Below, piece by piece: positions 18,700 through 28,678 of a stretch of 36,146 nt of DNA. The notes under the pieces were generated by a model. The model was not told the origin of the DNA and did not search any database. It worked only from the letters and a program-made list of their open reading frames with translations. The stretch spans positions 1-36,146 of the forward strand of contig QNFJ01000003.1 in the NCBI GenBank assembly GCA_003646305.1, read 5' to 3'. How positions within the stretch are numbered: position 1 is the first letter of the stretch; each line of letters begins with the position of its first letter. Position numbers and translations under genes: made by a program. The stretch comes from Gammaproteobacteria bacterium (lineage in GTDB: Bacteria > Pseudomonadota > Gammaproteobacteria > Methylococcales > UBA2780).

Positions 18700-19734
18700 T
18701 TAGAATGTGGTTTTATTAACCGCTTTTGAGCGCGCATCTTGTCTCGAAATTCGGCCTTGATCGACCAGTTCGATAAGGTGCTGGTCGAGGGTTTGCATGC
18801 CCTCTTTACGACCTGTTTGAATGGCAGAGTACATCTGTGCAATCTTGTCTTCACGAATCAGGTTACGGATGGCGGGCGTTCCCGTCATGATTTCCCACGC
18901 AGCGGTTCGGCCGCCCCCTATTTTCTTCATTAAGGTTTGAGCGATTACAGCACGTAGAGACTCCGAAAGCATTGAACGGACCATACTCTTTTCAGCAGCA
19001 GGAAAAACATCAATAATACGGTCGATGGTTTTAGCCGCCGATGTGGTGTGGAGTGTGCCAAAAACAAGGTGCCCTGTTTCGGCGGCGGTTAATGCCAGAC
19101 GGATTGTTTCAAGATCTCGCATTTCACCGACCAGAATAACATCGGGATCCTCACGAAGTGCAGACCGTAATGCTTCACTAAAGCCCAGGGTGTCTCTGTG
19201 AACCTCACGCTGATTAATAAGACACTTTTTGCTCTGGTGAACAAACTCGATGGGGTCTTCGATAGTCAGGATGTGCGAGTACTTATTCGCATTGATATAA
19301 TCGACCATGGCGGCGAGCGTGGTCGATTTACCCGAGCCAGTCGGGCCGGTGACCAGCACAATCCCTCGAGGGGTGTTGGCCAGATCTTTAAAGCCTGCCG
19401 GACAGCCTAATTCTTCGAGCGATAGAACTTTTGAAGGAATGGTTCTAAATACAGCCGCGCAGCCTCTGTCCTGATTAAAGGCATTTACACGAAAGCGAGC
19501 AACACCTGGGAGCTCAAAAGAGAAATCCACTTCAAAAACTTCTTCGAAGTCACGCCGCTGTTTATCGTTCATAATGTCGTAAACTAGCGCATGAACTTCT
19601 TTGTGCTCCAGTTCAGGAACGTTGATTCGCCTCATATCACCATCCACGCGAATCATAGGAGGTAAGCCCGCAGAAAGATGTAGATCCGATGCGTTATTTT
19701 TAACAGAAAAAGCGAGTAGTTCAGTAATATCCAT
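18700..19734 (-). CDS. pilT: Type IV pilus retraction ATPase PilT
   Basis: MDITELLAFSVKNNASDLHLSAGLPPMIRVDGD..., TGPTGSGKSTTLAAM, GEMRDLETIRLALTAAETGHLVFGTLHT; start set at ATG 19734. Confidence 0.97.
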   Translation of the reverse strand: MDITELLAFSVKNNASDLHLSAGLPPMIRVDGDMRRINVPELEHKEVHALVYDIMNDKQRRDFEEVFEVDFSFELPGVARFRVNAFNQDRGCAAVFRTIPSKVLSLEELGCPAGFKDLANTPRGIVLVTGPTGSGKSTTLAAMVDYINANKYSHILTIEDPIEFVHQSKKCLINQREVHRDTLGFSEALRSALREDPDVILVGEMRDLETIRLALTAAETGHLVFGTLHTTSAAKTIDRIIDVFPAAEKSMVRSMLSESLRAVIAQTLMKKIGGGRTAAWEIMTGTPAIRNLIREDKIAQMYSAIQTGRKEGMQTLDQHLIELVDQGRISRQDARSKAVNKTTF

Positions 19735-19827
19735 CCATTTATCCCCAAAATTTAAAGGCCGGCCATGAGAAAAACAGAACCGGCTGGATAATTTCCTAAT
19801 GATAAGTATAGACAGGTGAAGAGAAAA

Positions 19828-20514
19828 ATGAATGCAGTTGTTAACCAATTGGCAGAAGTTAGGAAAAAGATCGCAGATGCAACTTTGTCTGCAGGGAGAG
19901 AATCTGGCTCTGTCCGGTTGCTGGCTGTTAGTAAGACGAAAACAGCGGCTGAGCTGTTATGTGTATACCGAGAGGGACAAAGAGACTTTGGTGAGAATTA
20001 CCTTCAGGAGGCACTGGATAAACAAAAACAGTTGAGTGATTGTGAGATAATGTGGCACTTTATTGGCCCAATCCAGTCGAATAAAACGCGGGCAATTGCG
20101 GAGCATTTTGATTGGGTACATAGTGTTGATCGTCTTAAGATTGCCAGACGTCTGAGTGAACAGCGCCCAGAAGAGAGAGGGCCTTTGAATATTTGCTTGC
20201 AGGTCAATATAAGTAATGAAGTCTCTAAATCTGGCCTCTCTTTACAGGATCTTCCTGACTTGGTGAAAGCAGTCTCAGAGCTGCCTAACTTGCGCCTGCG
20301 TGGTTTGATGGCAATTCCAGCTAAGCTGTTTGCCAATAGAGATGAACAACGAATCCCTTTTGCTCGTTTGAGAGAAACGCTCGAGAAAATGAAAGAGCAG
20401 GGGTATTCTGTAGATACATTATCAATGGGCATGACTGAAGATCTGGAAATAGCGATTTCAGAGGGTGCGACGTGGGTTCGAGTGGGTAGGGCAATTTTTG
20501 GTGAAAGAAACTAG
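19828..20514 (+). CDS. yggS: YggS family pyridoxal phosphate enzyme (PLP homeostasis)
   Basis: VRLLAVSKTKTAAELLCVYREGQRDFGENYLQEALDK, WHFIGPIQSNKT, MGMTEDLEIAISEGATWVRVGRAIFGER. Confidence 0.95.
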   Translation: MNAVVNQLAEVRKKIADATLSAGRESGSVRLLAVSKTKTAAELLCVYREGQRDFGENYLQEALDKQKQLSDCEIMWHFIGPIQSNKTRAIAEHFDWVHSVDRLKIARRLSEQRPEERGPLNICLQVNISNEVSKSGLSLQDLPDLVKAVSELPNLRLRGLMAIPAKLFANRDEQRIPFARLRETLEKMKEQGYSVDTLSMGMTEDLEIAISEGATWVRVGRAIFGERN

Positions 20515-20562
20515 AGCCGTTCTGAAAGAAGCGGGTTCGTATTTTTATATGGATAAAAGTAA

Positions 20563-21387
20563 ATGAAGAAAGCGAAAATCGGATTTATTGGTGGCGGCAA
20601 TATGGCTGGAAGCCTGATCAAAGGGCTTATTGCTGATAGTTATCCGGCAGATGATATTTGGGTCTCAGACCCAGATGAATCGAAATTAAAGGCTTATCGT
20701 GACCAGCTTGGTGTCAATGCAACAATCGATAATGACGAACTGGTTAATGAGGTTTCGGTTGTTGTTCTGGCGGTAAAACCTCAGATACTTAAACCGGTAT
20801 CTATGGGCATAAAAGAGGCTGTGAAAAAGAGCGCACCACTTGTGGTATCAATTGCGGCCGGAATACGATCTAAAGATATCGCCAATTGGCTTGGTGGAGA
20901 CGTGGCTATCGTTCGTTGCATGCCAAACACACCGGCTTTAGTTGGGAGCGGGGCGACAGGGCTTTATGCAAATGAGCAGGTGAGCGCTGAACAGAATGAT
21001 CAAGCTGAATCAATTATGAGGTCAGTAGGGTTAATTGTCTGGCTTGATGATGAGCAACTTCTGGATGCGGTGACAGCTGTATCGGGCAGTGGTCCAGCCT
21101 ATTATTTTCTAATGATGGAGGCGATGGAAAAAGTGGCTGTCGAAATGGGGATTTCTCAGGAGTCAGCTAGATTGCTTGTGCAGCAGACCGCTTTTGGCGC
21201 GGCGAAACTTGCCATGGAGGCGAGTGATTCACCGGAAACATTGCGCGTAAAGGTTACTTCACCTGGTGGCACCACTGAGCGGGCGATCTCTTCATTTGAG
21301 GGAGATGATTTTCGCAAAATAGTGCGCTCGGCGCTTGTGGCAGCACAAAACCGCTCTGCCGAACTGTCAGATGAGTTGGGAGGTTAA
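20563..21387 (+). CDS. proC: Pyrroline-5-carboxylate reductase
   Basis: IGFIGGGNMAGSLIKGL, AVKPQ, VRCMPNTPALVGSGATGLYAN, VSGSGPAYYFLMMEAM, SPGGTTERAI. Confidence 0.97.
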   Translation: MKKAKIGFIGGGNMAGSLIKGLIADSYPADDIWVSDPDESKLKAYRDQLGVNATIDNDELVNEVSVVVLAVKPQILKPVSMGIKEAVKKSAPLVVSIAAGIRSKDIANWLGGDVAIVRCMPNTPALVGSGATGLYANEQVSAEQNDQAESIMRSVGLIVWLDDEQLLDAVTAVSGSGPAYYFLMMEAMEKVAVEMGISQESARLLVQQTAFGAAKLAMEASDSPETLRVKVTSPGGTTERAISSFEGDDFRKIVRSALVAAQNRSAELSDELGG

Positions 21388-21389
21388 GT

Positions 21390-21962
21390 ATGGACCATTA
21401 CGGAAACCCCTTTATTTTCCTGGTTGATACGCTATTTGGCCTATATATCCTTGCGGTAATGCTGAGGTTTTTATTTCAGTGGGTACGAGCCGGTTTTAAT
21501 AACCCTATTTCTCAATTTCTGGTGAAAATTACACAGCAGCCGTTAAAGGCTTTTCGCCGTGTTGTTCCTCCGGCTGGGCAGATCGATCTTGCTAGCATTG
21601 TGCTGATGCTAAGTTTGCAGATGATTGCAGGATTCCTGATGTTTTCGTTGCAGGGCATCGGTATTGATCCAGTCTCTCTATTGTTTTGGTCACTGGCAGA
21701 GTTAGTGAGCCTGACCATTAACATTTTTATTGTGGCAATTATTATTCAGGTGGTGATGAGTTGGTTTAACCCGGGTGGATACAGCTATGCTACTTCATTG
21801 GTATATAGTTTGACCGATCCTTTGCTTGGCTGGGTTAGGGGTTTTCTACCTGCAATGGGTGGGTTGGATTTTTCCTCATTAATTGTGCTGATAGGGCTTC
21901 AGTTCCTTAAAATGGCTGCACTTCCTCCGCTTTACCATCTTGTTGGAACCTCTCTTTTTTAA
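21390..21962 (+). CDS. YggT family membrane protein
   Basis: Two repeated hydrophobic YggT-type halves (VDTLFGLYILAVMLRFLFQWVRAGFNNPISQFLVKITQQPL; QVVMSWFNPGGYSYATSLVYSLTDPLLGWVRGFLP). Confidence 0.93.
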   Translation: MDHYGNPFIFLVDTLFGLYILAVMLRFLFQWVRAGFNNPISQFLVKITQQPLKAFRRVVPPAGQIDLASIVLMLSLQMIAGFLMFSLQGIGIDPVSLLFWSLAELVSLTINIFIVAIIIQVVMSWFNPGGYSYATSLVYSLTDPLLGWVRGFLPAMGGLDFSSLIVLIGLQFLKMAALPPLYHLVGTSLF

Positions 21963-22252
21963 TGGCAGAGTGGTTACTAAAGAAAGAGGGTGACTATTTT
22001 TTAGCTATTTATCTTCAGCCTCGTGCCAGTCGTGATGAAGTTGTGGCCCCATATGGTGAGTGTTTAAAGGTTCGAATTAAGGCGCCTCCGGTGAATGGAA
22101 AGGCTAATCAAGCATTAATCCGTTATTTTGCCAGACTATTTGATGTGGCTAAGCGAGATGTTACTTTGCTAGCGGGTGATACAGGCAGAAGGAAAAAGAT
22201 CTGTATAAAAAATGCGTGCAAGCTCCCTGCGGAATTAAGAGAGTTTCTATAG
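21962..22252 (+). CDS. DUF167 (YggU) family protein
   Basis: LAIYLQPRASRDEVVAPYGECLKVRIKAPPVNGKANQALIRYFARLF...VTLLAGDTGRRKKI. Confidence 0.95.
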   Translation: MAEWLLKKEGDYFLAIYLQPRASRDEVVAPYGECLKVRIKAPPVNGKANQALIRYFARLFDVAKRDVTLLAGDTGRRKKICIKNACKLPAELREFL

Positions 22253-22339
22253 CACTAACCTTTTTTAAAATTACTTCTATACTTCTATTTTAACGATAAA
22301 TTAATGTGCCGTATACCGTATGGAAGTTAGGGTGAGCCA

Positions 22340-24346
22340 ATGAGTGTGAAACATTTTGAAGAGCAGCTGCAGGAATATGACGAATGGAAAAGTCGTTTAA
22401 TTTGCGCTGTCGAAGACTATCAGGACTGGTTGAACGAGTTTGGTATTGGTCGACCAGATATAGACCTGAAAATCATGGAGACACTAAATGCGTTACGTAA
22501 TGATAAAATTACAGTTGCCTTTGTGGCAGAGTTTTCACGTGGCAAGACGGAGCTAATCAACGCACTGTTTTTTGCCAATACAGGTACTCGGCTTTTGCCT
22601 TCTTCACCTGGCCGCACAACAATGTGTCCGACAGAAATTTTTTATGATAATACTGATGAAGGGGCTTACATCCGTTTATTAGCGGTAGAAACGCGCATGG
22701 AAGAGGCTCCAGTAAGCGAGCTAAAGAAAGATCAGCGTCGATGGATGCAGATCGATCTTGATCCAAATGATCCTGCGCAGTTGCGGGAGGCATTTCGAGA
22801 GCTGGTGTCGGTCAAAGAGGTTTTACTGGATGAGGCGGTTCAACTAGGTCTTTATAGTGAGGATATGCACCCTCACCAAAAAGAACCACCAAAAACGCTA
22901 GAAATCCCCTGTTGGCGCCACGCGATAATCAGTTACCCCCATCCTTTGCTCGAGAAAGGGCTCACAATTCTTGATACCCCCGGGCTTAACGCACTAGGCT
23001 CAGAACCTGAATTGACACTGAGTATGCTACCCAGTGCTCAAGCGATGATTTTTGTCTTAGCAGCCGATACAGGTGTCACAAAAAGTGATCTTGAAATCTG
23101 GCAGAAACATATTAAAAGTTACCGCTCGAGTAATGAGCGAGGCTTAGCTGTGGTGATGAATAAAATTGATACATTGTGGGATGATTTAGATGATGCAGTG
23201 ACGATAGATGCATCGATTCGTGCACAGGTGACAATGACCGCTAGAACATTGGATATAGATGGTGATGCTATTTTTCCTCTTTCAGCAAAACAGGCTTTGT
23301 TGGGGAAGGTGAAAAATGACGCTGAGCTTGTTGATAAAAGCCAGTTGGCAGCTTTGGAAAACTACCTTTCCGAGAGTGTGTTGGGAGAGAGGCAGACTAT
23401 CCTGAATGGACTGGTATCTGAGGATATTGGGCAGCTGGTTGATGAGTCAATTAGCATCGTTTCATCCCGAGTCGGTAATTTATCAGAGCAGCTTGAGGAT
23501 TTACGTAAGCTTGAAGGTGAAAATGAGGCGCAAACGCTCGAGTTGATGCGTAAAACACGTGAAGAGCAGAAAATATATCAAAAAAATGTCGAACGCTTGC
23601 GAGCAAGCAGGAAAGTGTTTGTTGGACAGGCTCAAAAATTGATTGATGCACTTAATCCTGCAACTGCAGAAGAGATTATTCAGCGCTCCAAGCAAAAAAT
23701 GGTTGGCAGCTGGACAACGTCTGGCATGAAGGCAGCGATGAAAACAGTGTTTGAGGAACTGCATGGGATGCTAAATGATGCAGTTGATAATTCGGAGGAA
23801 ACTCAGCGGTTGGTTAAGGCTATATATCGAACCTTTGAAGAGGAGCATGGATTCGAGCCTGTTTCTCCAAGGCTTTTTGCAATCGTCCGTTATCAGTTGG
23901 AACTTGAGCGGTTATTTAACGAGGGGGAGCAGTTCAGGCAGAGCGCATCAACAGCATTGATGGGCCAGGGTGCAGTAGTTAAAAAGTTATTTGGCTCGAT
24001 TGTTGGTCAGGCTTATGACGCCCTTGAGCACGCACATCGTGAGGCTACGGTGTGGGGTGGAGTTGTTCTTAATCCGCTTCTACAGCAAGTGAAAGAGCAC
24101 AAACAACAGACGGAGCACCGGTTGGAAATGCTTCGTAAGATTAGTGAGTCATCTGGGGAGCTGGGTGAAAATACAGAGAAAATCAGCCGGCAACTTTCTG
24201 AGTTTGAGCAGCAACAGGAAAGAATTCTAAAAATTCAGGCGCTTATCGAAGGGAATGATGAGAGCGCCTCCTCTGCAGGTCAAGAAGTTGAAGGTAGTGA
24301 GTGCGTAGAAAGTGAAATAGATCCGTTTGCTGTTAGACTCGCCTGA
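22340..24346 (+). CDS. Dynamin-family (dynamin-like) large GTPase
   Basis: 668 aa; G1 VAFVAEFSRGKTELINALF, G2-region PTEIFY, G3 ILDTPGLNALG, G4 VVMNKIDTLWDD; long helical/coiled-coil C-terminus. Confidence 0.85.
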   Translation: MSVKHFEEQLQEYDEWKSRLICAVEDYQDWLNEFGIGRPDIDLKIMETLNALRNDKITVAFVAEFSRGKTELINALFFANTGTRLLPSSPGRTTMCPTEIFYDNTDEGAYIRLLAVETRMEEAPVSELKKDQRRWMQIDLDPNDPAQLREAFRELVSVKEVLLDEAVQLGLYSEDMHPHQKEPPKTLEIPCWRHAIISYPHPLLEKGLTILDTPGLNALGSEPELTLSMLPSAQAMIFVLAADTGVTKSDLEIWQKHIKSYRSSNERGLAVVMNKIDTLWDDLDDAVTIDASIRAQVTMTARTLDIDGDAIFPLSAKQALLGKVKNDAELVDKSQLAALENYLSESVLGERQTILNGLVSEDIGQLVDESISIVSSRVGNLSEQLEDLRKLEGENEAQTLELMRKTREEQKIYQKNVERLRASRKVFVGQAQKLIDALNPATAEEIIQRSKQKMVGSWTTSGMKAAMKTVFEELHGMLNDAVDNSEETQRLVKAIYRTFEEEHGFEPVSPRLFAIVRYQLELERLFNEGEQFRQSASTALMGQGAVVKKLFGSIVGQAYDALEHAHREATVWGGVVLNPLLQQVKEHKQQTEHRLEMLRKISESSGELGENTEKISRQLSEFEQQQERILKIQALIEGNDESASSAGQEVEGSECVESEIDPFAVRLA

Positions 24347-25010
24347 ATAGAAGGTCGCGTATTGAGTGGCCGAGACGAATTCCTCGGCGTTCAAACTTTG
24401 TTTCTGGGCGGCTTTCTGGCCGCTTAATAAATGTGCCGTTACCCGCACAGTTTTCAACGCGCTCATCAGCCGTTAGGACTTCCATCATCTGCTCTGCGTA
24501 ATCTTCCCAGTCCGTCGCCGCATGGAATTTCCCATCTTCTTTGAGTTTTTTTACGATGAGATCGATAAATGAATTGCGGACGATTCTACGCTTATGATGT
24601 CTCTTTTTAGGCCAGGGATCAGCAAAGAAAAGATTGATTGTATCGATGGATTGATCTGGGATAACTGCCTCAATAATTTCGATGGCATCACCGCAATAAA
24701 TCCGAACATTGCGAATATTATGCTCTTTTAACTTAAGCATAAGGTGGCCAACGCCCGGTTTGTGAACCTCAATGCCGATAAAGTTTCTATCTGGGCTTGC
24801 TTGAGCCATTTGCGCCAGGCTTTCGCCATCCCCAAAACCTATTTCGACCGTTAAAGGCGCATCCTGTTCAAAAACAGTTTCTGTCGAGAGTGACTTGTTG
24901 GGATCAAGGACATATTGATCCCAGAGCGTTTTTAGTGCAGCTTGCTGGCCGGGGGTAACCCGTCCTGCACGGCGCGCAAAACTTTTAATATGCGGGTGTT
25001 CTACAGCCAT
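24333..25010 (-). CDS. trmB: tRNA (guanine-N7-)-methyltransferase TrmB
   Basis: RVTPGQQAAL, VEIGFGDGESLAQMA, FIGIEVHKPGVGHLM, LFFADPWPKKRHHKRRIV. Confidence 0.97.
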   Translation of the reverse strand: MAVEHPHIKSFARRAGRVTPGQQAALKTLWDQYVLDPNKSLSTETVFEQDAPLTVEIGFGDGESLAQMAQASPDRNFIGIEVHKPGVGHLMLKLKEHNIRNVRIYCGDAIEIIEAVIPDQSIDTINLFFADPWPKKRHHKRRIVRNSFIDLIVKKLKEDGKFHAATDWEDYAEQMMEVLTADERVENCAGNGTFIKRPESRPETKFERRGIRLGHSIRDLLFRRV

Positions 25011-25016
25011 CGGTTG

Positions 25017-25811
25017 TTAGAGGATTAGCCCTTCGATAGGAGATGAGGCTGAGGCAAAACGTTTGCGCGGCATACGGCCGGCCAGAAAGGCTTCTCTGCC
25101 CGCTTCGACACCTTTACGCATAGCCGAGGCCATTAAGACAGGGCTTTGAGCCTGAGCGATCGCTGTATTCATCAGAATGCCATCACAACCCAACTCCATC
25201 GCAATGGTTGCATCCGATGCGGTTCCCACGCCGGCGTCAACCAGAATAGGAACGTTGGCATTCTCAATAATGGTGAGAATGTTGTATGGATTGCGAATAC
25301 CGAGTCCAGAGCCGATTGGTGCGGCTAAAGGCATCACAGCAACACAGCCGATCTCTTCTAATCTCTTTGCGATCAAAGGGTCGTCGTTGGTATAGACCAT
25401 CACATCAAAATCATCTTTAACCAGTATTTCCGCCGCTTCGAGTGTTGCCGTAACATCAGGAAACAGTGTTTTCTGATCACCAAGCACCTCCAGCTTAACC
25501 AGTTTATGACCATCTAATAACTCCCTCGCCAGGCGACAGGTGCGAACGGCATCTTCGGTGTTAAAACAGCCGGCGGTATTAGGCAGGATGGTATAGCGAT
25601 CAGCGGGTAAAATATCGAGGAGGTTTTCCTCGTTCGGATTTTGGCCAATATTGGTGCGACGGATGGCAACGGTGACGATTTCTGCACCACTGGCCTCAAT
25701 CGCTTTGCCGGTCTCCTCTAGATCGCGGTATTTTCCCGTTCCAACGAGTAACCGAGATGAGTAACTTTTCCCTGCGATAATCAGGGAGTCATTGGGAGAA
25801 TCTGTATTCAT
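25017..25811 (-). CDS. thiG: Thiazole synthase ThiG
   Basis: [86 protein letters not shown]. Confidence 0.98.
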   Translation of the reverse strand: MNTDSPNDSLIIAGKSYSSRLLVGTGKYRDLEETGKAIEASGAEIVTVAIRRTNIGQNPNEENLLDILPADRYTILPNTAGCFNTEDAVRTCRLARELLDGHKLVKLEVLGDQKTLFPDVTATLEAAEILVKDDFDVMVYTNDDPLIAKRLEEIGCVAVMPLAAPIGSGLGIRNPYNILTIIENANVPILVDAGVGTASDATIAMELGCDGILMNTAIAQAQSPVLMASAMRKGVEAGREAFLAGRMPRKRFASASSPIEGLIL

Positions 25812-26012
25812 TTAGCCGCCTCCTATTGCGTGGACGATTTCAACGCGGTCTTCCGCCTTGATGTGACTGTTTTGGTATTGCCCGTGAGGGACAATTTCGC
25901 GATTAAGTTCAACCGCAACCCGTTTTTGAGAGATAGAGAGTGATACCAGAAGTTGCTCAAGTGTTAGAGGCTTTTCAAGCTCATGTGCTTCGCCATTGAT
26001 GAAAATTTTCAT
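25812..26012 (-). CDS. thiS: Sulfur carrier protein ThiS
   Basis: 66 aa ubiquitin-like, VAVELNREIVPHGQY, C-terminal EIVHAIGGG; abuts thiG. Confidence 0.97.
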   Translation of the reverse strand: MKIFINGEAHELEKPLTLEQLLVSLSISQKRVAVELNREIVPHGQYQNSHIKAEDRVEIVHAIGGG

Positions 26013-26025
26013 GGAACGGGTCTGG

Positions 26026-27408
26026 TTAAATGACTTTCGAGAATCGCTGCTCTTTTTGCTGGCGTAGATAGAAGTCGAAGGTCATGCAGATATTGCGAAT
26101 CAGCAAGTGGCCAGCAGGTAAGACCTCAATACCCTGCGAGCTGATTTTAACCAGGACATCCTCTTCAAACTGTTTGAGCTCGGTCAGTTCTTGAGAAAAA
26201 TAGTCTTGAAAGTCGATGGCCCACTGTGTCTCTATAGCCGAAAAATCGAGCGTGAAGTTGCAGATAAGTTGTGTGATAACAGAGCGCCTGAGGAGATCAT
26301 CTTTGGATAGTTCAACACCTCTAAAGATGGGGATTTGTCCCTGCTTTATCTGCTGGTCGTATTCTTCGAGCGTTTTAACATTCTGGCTATAACTATTGCC
26401 AACCTGGCCAATAGAGGTGATTCCCATCGAGACCATATCGCAGTCAGCATGCGTACTATAACCTTGAAAATTACGGTACAACGTGCCATTTTTTTGAGCT
26501 AGCGCCAGTTCATCTTCCGGTTTGGCAAAGTGATCCATACCGATATAGACATAGCCCGCACCGGTTAGCTTTTCGATAACCATTTTGAGGATATCGAGTT
26601 TTTCTGCTGCAGAGGGCAGACGGCTTTCATCTATTTGTCGCTGAACTTTGAATAACTCGGGTAGGTGAGCGTAGTTAAAAACGGAGACACGGTCTGGATC
26701 GGCCTCGATGATTTCATCAACTGTCTTACCAAAGCTCTCTTGAGTCTGCTCGGGCAGGCCGTAGATTAAATCGACACTGATGGATTTAAAGTGGTTATCT
26801 CTAGCTGCCTGTAGCGCAGAAAGTGTCACTTCACGAGGTTGAATTCGGTTGACCGCTTTTTGAACGATGGGGTTGAAGTCCTGAACCCCCATACTTAAGC
26901 GGTTAAAGCCAATCTCGCGTAATGTTTGAATGATTTCTGGATTGGCCTCGCGGGGGTCAATTTCAATAGAGTATTCACCCTGGTCATCATCAAGCAGCTT
27001 GAAGTGCTTGCCCGTCTTAATCATCAGTTCCCGCATTTGCTCAGGGCTGATAAAGGTAGGTGTGCCGCCACCCCAGTGGAGTTGGCGCACTTCTCTTTCT
27101 GCGGAAAAAAGCCGCGACTGCAGCTCTATTTCACGATGTAAGTTATCCAGATAAGGGGCAGAGTGGCGACGGTTTTTGGTGATGATTTTGTTACAGCCAC
27201 AAAAGAAACAGACGGTATCGCAAAAAGGAAGATGAAAGTAGAGAGACAGAGGTCGTCCGCTTTCGTTGCTCGCTAATGCTTTTTGTCGATACTGCTCAGG
27301 ACCAAATTCATTGTGGAACTGGACGGCTGTAGGATATGAAGTGTAACGAGGCCCTGCCTTGTCATACTTGCGAATCAGCTGTTCATCAAACTGAATATGG
27401 CTGTTCAT
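26026..27408 (-). CDS. hemN: Oxygen-independent coproporphyrinogen III oxidase
   Basis: YTSYPTAVQF, radical SAM CDTVCFFCGCN, HWGGGTPTFIS, LSMGVQDFNPIVQKAVNRIQP, ISVDLIYGLPEQT. Confidence 0.97.
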   Translation of the reverse strand: MNSHIQFDEQLIRKYDKAGPRYTSYPTAVQFHNEFGPEQYRQKALASNESGRPLSLYFHLPFCDTVCFFCGCNKIITKNRRHSAPYLDNLHREIELQSRLFSAEREVRQLHWGGGTPTFISPEQMRELMIKTGKHFKLLDDDQGEYSIEIDPREANPEIIQTLREIGFNRLSMGVQDFNPIVQKAVNRIQPREVTLSALQAARDNHFKSISVDLIYGLPEQTQESFGKTVDEIIEADPDRVSVFNYAHLPELFKVQRQIDESRLPSAAEKLDILKMVIEKLTGAGYVYIGMDHFAKPEDELALAQKNGTLYRNFQGYSTHADCDMVSMGITSIGQVGNSYSQNVKTLEEYDQQIKQGQIPIFRGVELSKDDLLRRSVITQLICNFTLDFSAIETQWAIDFQDYFSQELTELKQFEEDVLVKISSQGIEVLPAGHLLIRNICMTFDFYLRQQKEQRFSKVI

Positions 27409-27419
27409 TGGCGCCCTGT

Positions 27420-28487
27420 TTAGCCGTTAACTGTGCGGCGTGCTTTGACTGCTTGAGCAAGCTGATTGAGCAGTATTTCACTATCTTCCCAGTCAATGCA
27501 GGCATCGGTAATGCTTTGGCCGTAAGTGAGCGGTTCTCCAGGAATCACTTTCTGATTGCCGGCAACAAGGTTGCTTTCAATCATGACACCTGTGATTCGG
27601 TCATCACCATTTGAGATCTGTTCTGCTACATCGGTGCCAACGAGTAATTGCCTTTTATGTTGTTTAAGGCTGTTGGCATGACTGAAATCGATCATAAGAC
27701 CATCATTGAGCCCCGCTTTTTTAAGTGCAGTTGCCGCTTCATTGACGCTAACTGCGTCAAAGTTAGGCTGTTTGCCGCCACGAAGGATGATATGGCAATC
27801 TTCATTTCCGGCAGTGGTGAAGATGGCCGATTTGCCACCTTTGGTGAGTGAAAGGAAGTGGTGTGGGCGTGTGGCAGAGCCAATTGCATCAATGGCGATG
27901 GTTATGGTTCCGTCGGTGCCGTTTTTAAAGCCGACAGGGCAAGAGAGGCCGGAAGCGAGTTCCCTATGTCCCTGACTTTCGGTTGTGCGTGCACCGATCG
28001 CACCCCACGCGATGAGGTCAGAAACATATTGCGGGCTGATCAAGTCTAGGTACTCGGTTGCGGTGGAAAGGCCTACTTCATTTAAATCGAGCAAAAGCTT
28101 GCGGGCGAGCCGTAACCCTTTGTCGATGTTATAGCTTTCATCCAGATCAGGGTCATTGATGAGTCCTTTCCAGCCAACAGTTGTTCTGGGCTTTTCGAAA
28201 TAGACGCGCATGACAATGTGCAAATCGTTTTTTAATTGCTCTGCGATGGGTTTTAGTCGCTTCGCGTATTCTATGGCCGCTTCGGGGTCATGAACTGAGC
28301 AGGGGCCAATCACAACCAGCAGGCGGTCATCGGTTTTTAGCAGAATATTATGGATGGCTCGGCGAGAATTGAGTGTTGTTTTTGCAGCGCGATCAGTTAT
28401 CGGGAATTCATTGTGGATTTGATCAGGTGTGGCAACTTCGTGCTGGGCGACGATCCGAAGGTCATCAGTATTGAGTTTGTTATCCAT
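27420..28487 (-). CDS. 3-deoxy-7-phosphoheptulonate synthase (class I, AroG/AroF/AroH family)
   Basis: LLVVIGPCSVHDPEAAIEYAKRL, MRVYFEKPRTTVGWKGLINDPDLD, GARTTESQGHRELASGLSCPVGFKNGTDG, MIDFSHANS. Confidence 0.97.
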   Translation of the reverse strand: MDNKLNTDDLRIVAQHEVATPDQIHNEFPITDRAAKTTLNSRRAIHNILLKTDDRLLVVIGPCSVHDPEAAIEYAKRLKPIAEQLKNDLHIVMRVYFEKPRTTVGWKGLINDPDLDESYNIDKGLRLARKLLLDLNEVGLSTATEYLDLISPQYVSDLIAWGAIGARTTESQGHRELASGLSCPVGFKNGTDGTITIAIDAIGSATRPHHFLSLTKGGKSAIFTTAGNEDCHIILRGGKQPNFDAVSVNEAATALKKAGLNDGLMIDFSHANSLKQHKRQLLVGTDVAEQISNGDDRITGVMIESNLVAGNQKVIPGEPLTYGQSITDACIDWEDSEILLNQLAQAVKARRTVNG

Positions 28488-28678
28488 AATATTGGCTGTT
28501 GTGAGGATGAAAATAGGTCATATAACGCACTTATTGTTTGATTTCCTTCAAACTTTGCAATGCATCTAGTTTAATCGCACCATTTTACCCTCAATTCTGG
28601 TTTTATGCTTGCCTATCATTTTTTTGGGTGATAGCTTGCTAGTTCTTCGCCAATTTAAAGAATATTTAGCAGGTACAC

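Noticed and set aside
17569-19734. Two adjacent PilT-like ATPases as a recent tandem duplication
   Set aside because: This is the standard pilT-pilU pair, well known in gammaproteobacteria.
20004-20432. 142 aa minus-strand ORF inside yggS
   Set aside because: Antisense shadow of a confidently assigned gene, composition not protein-like.
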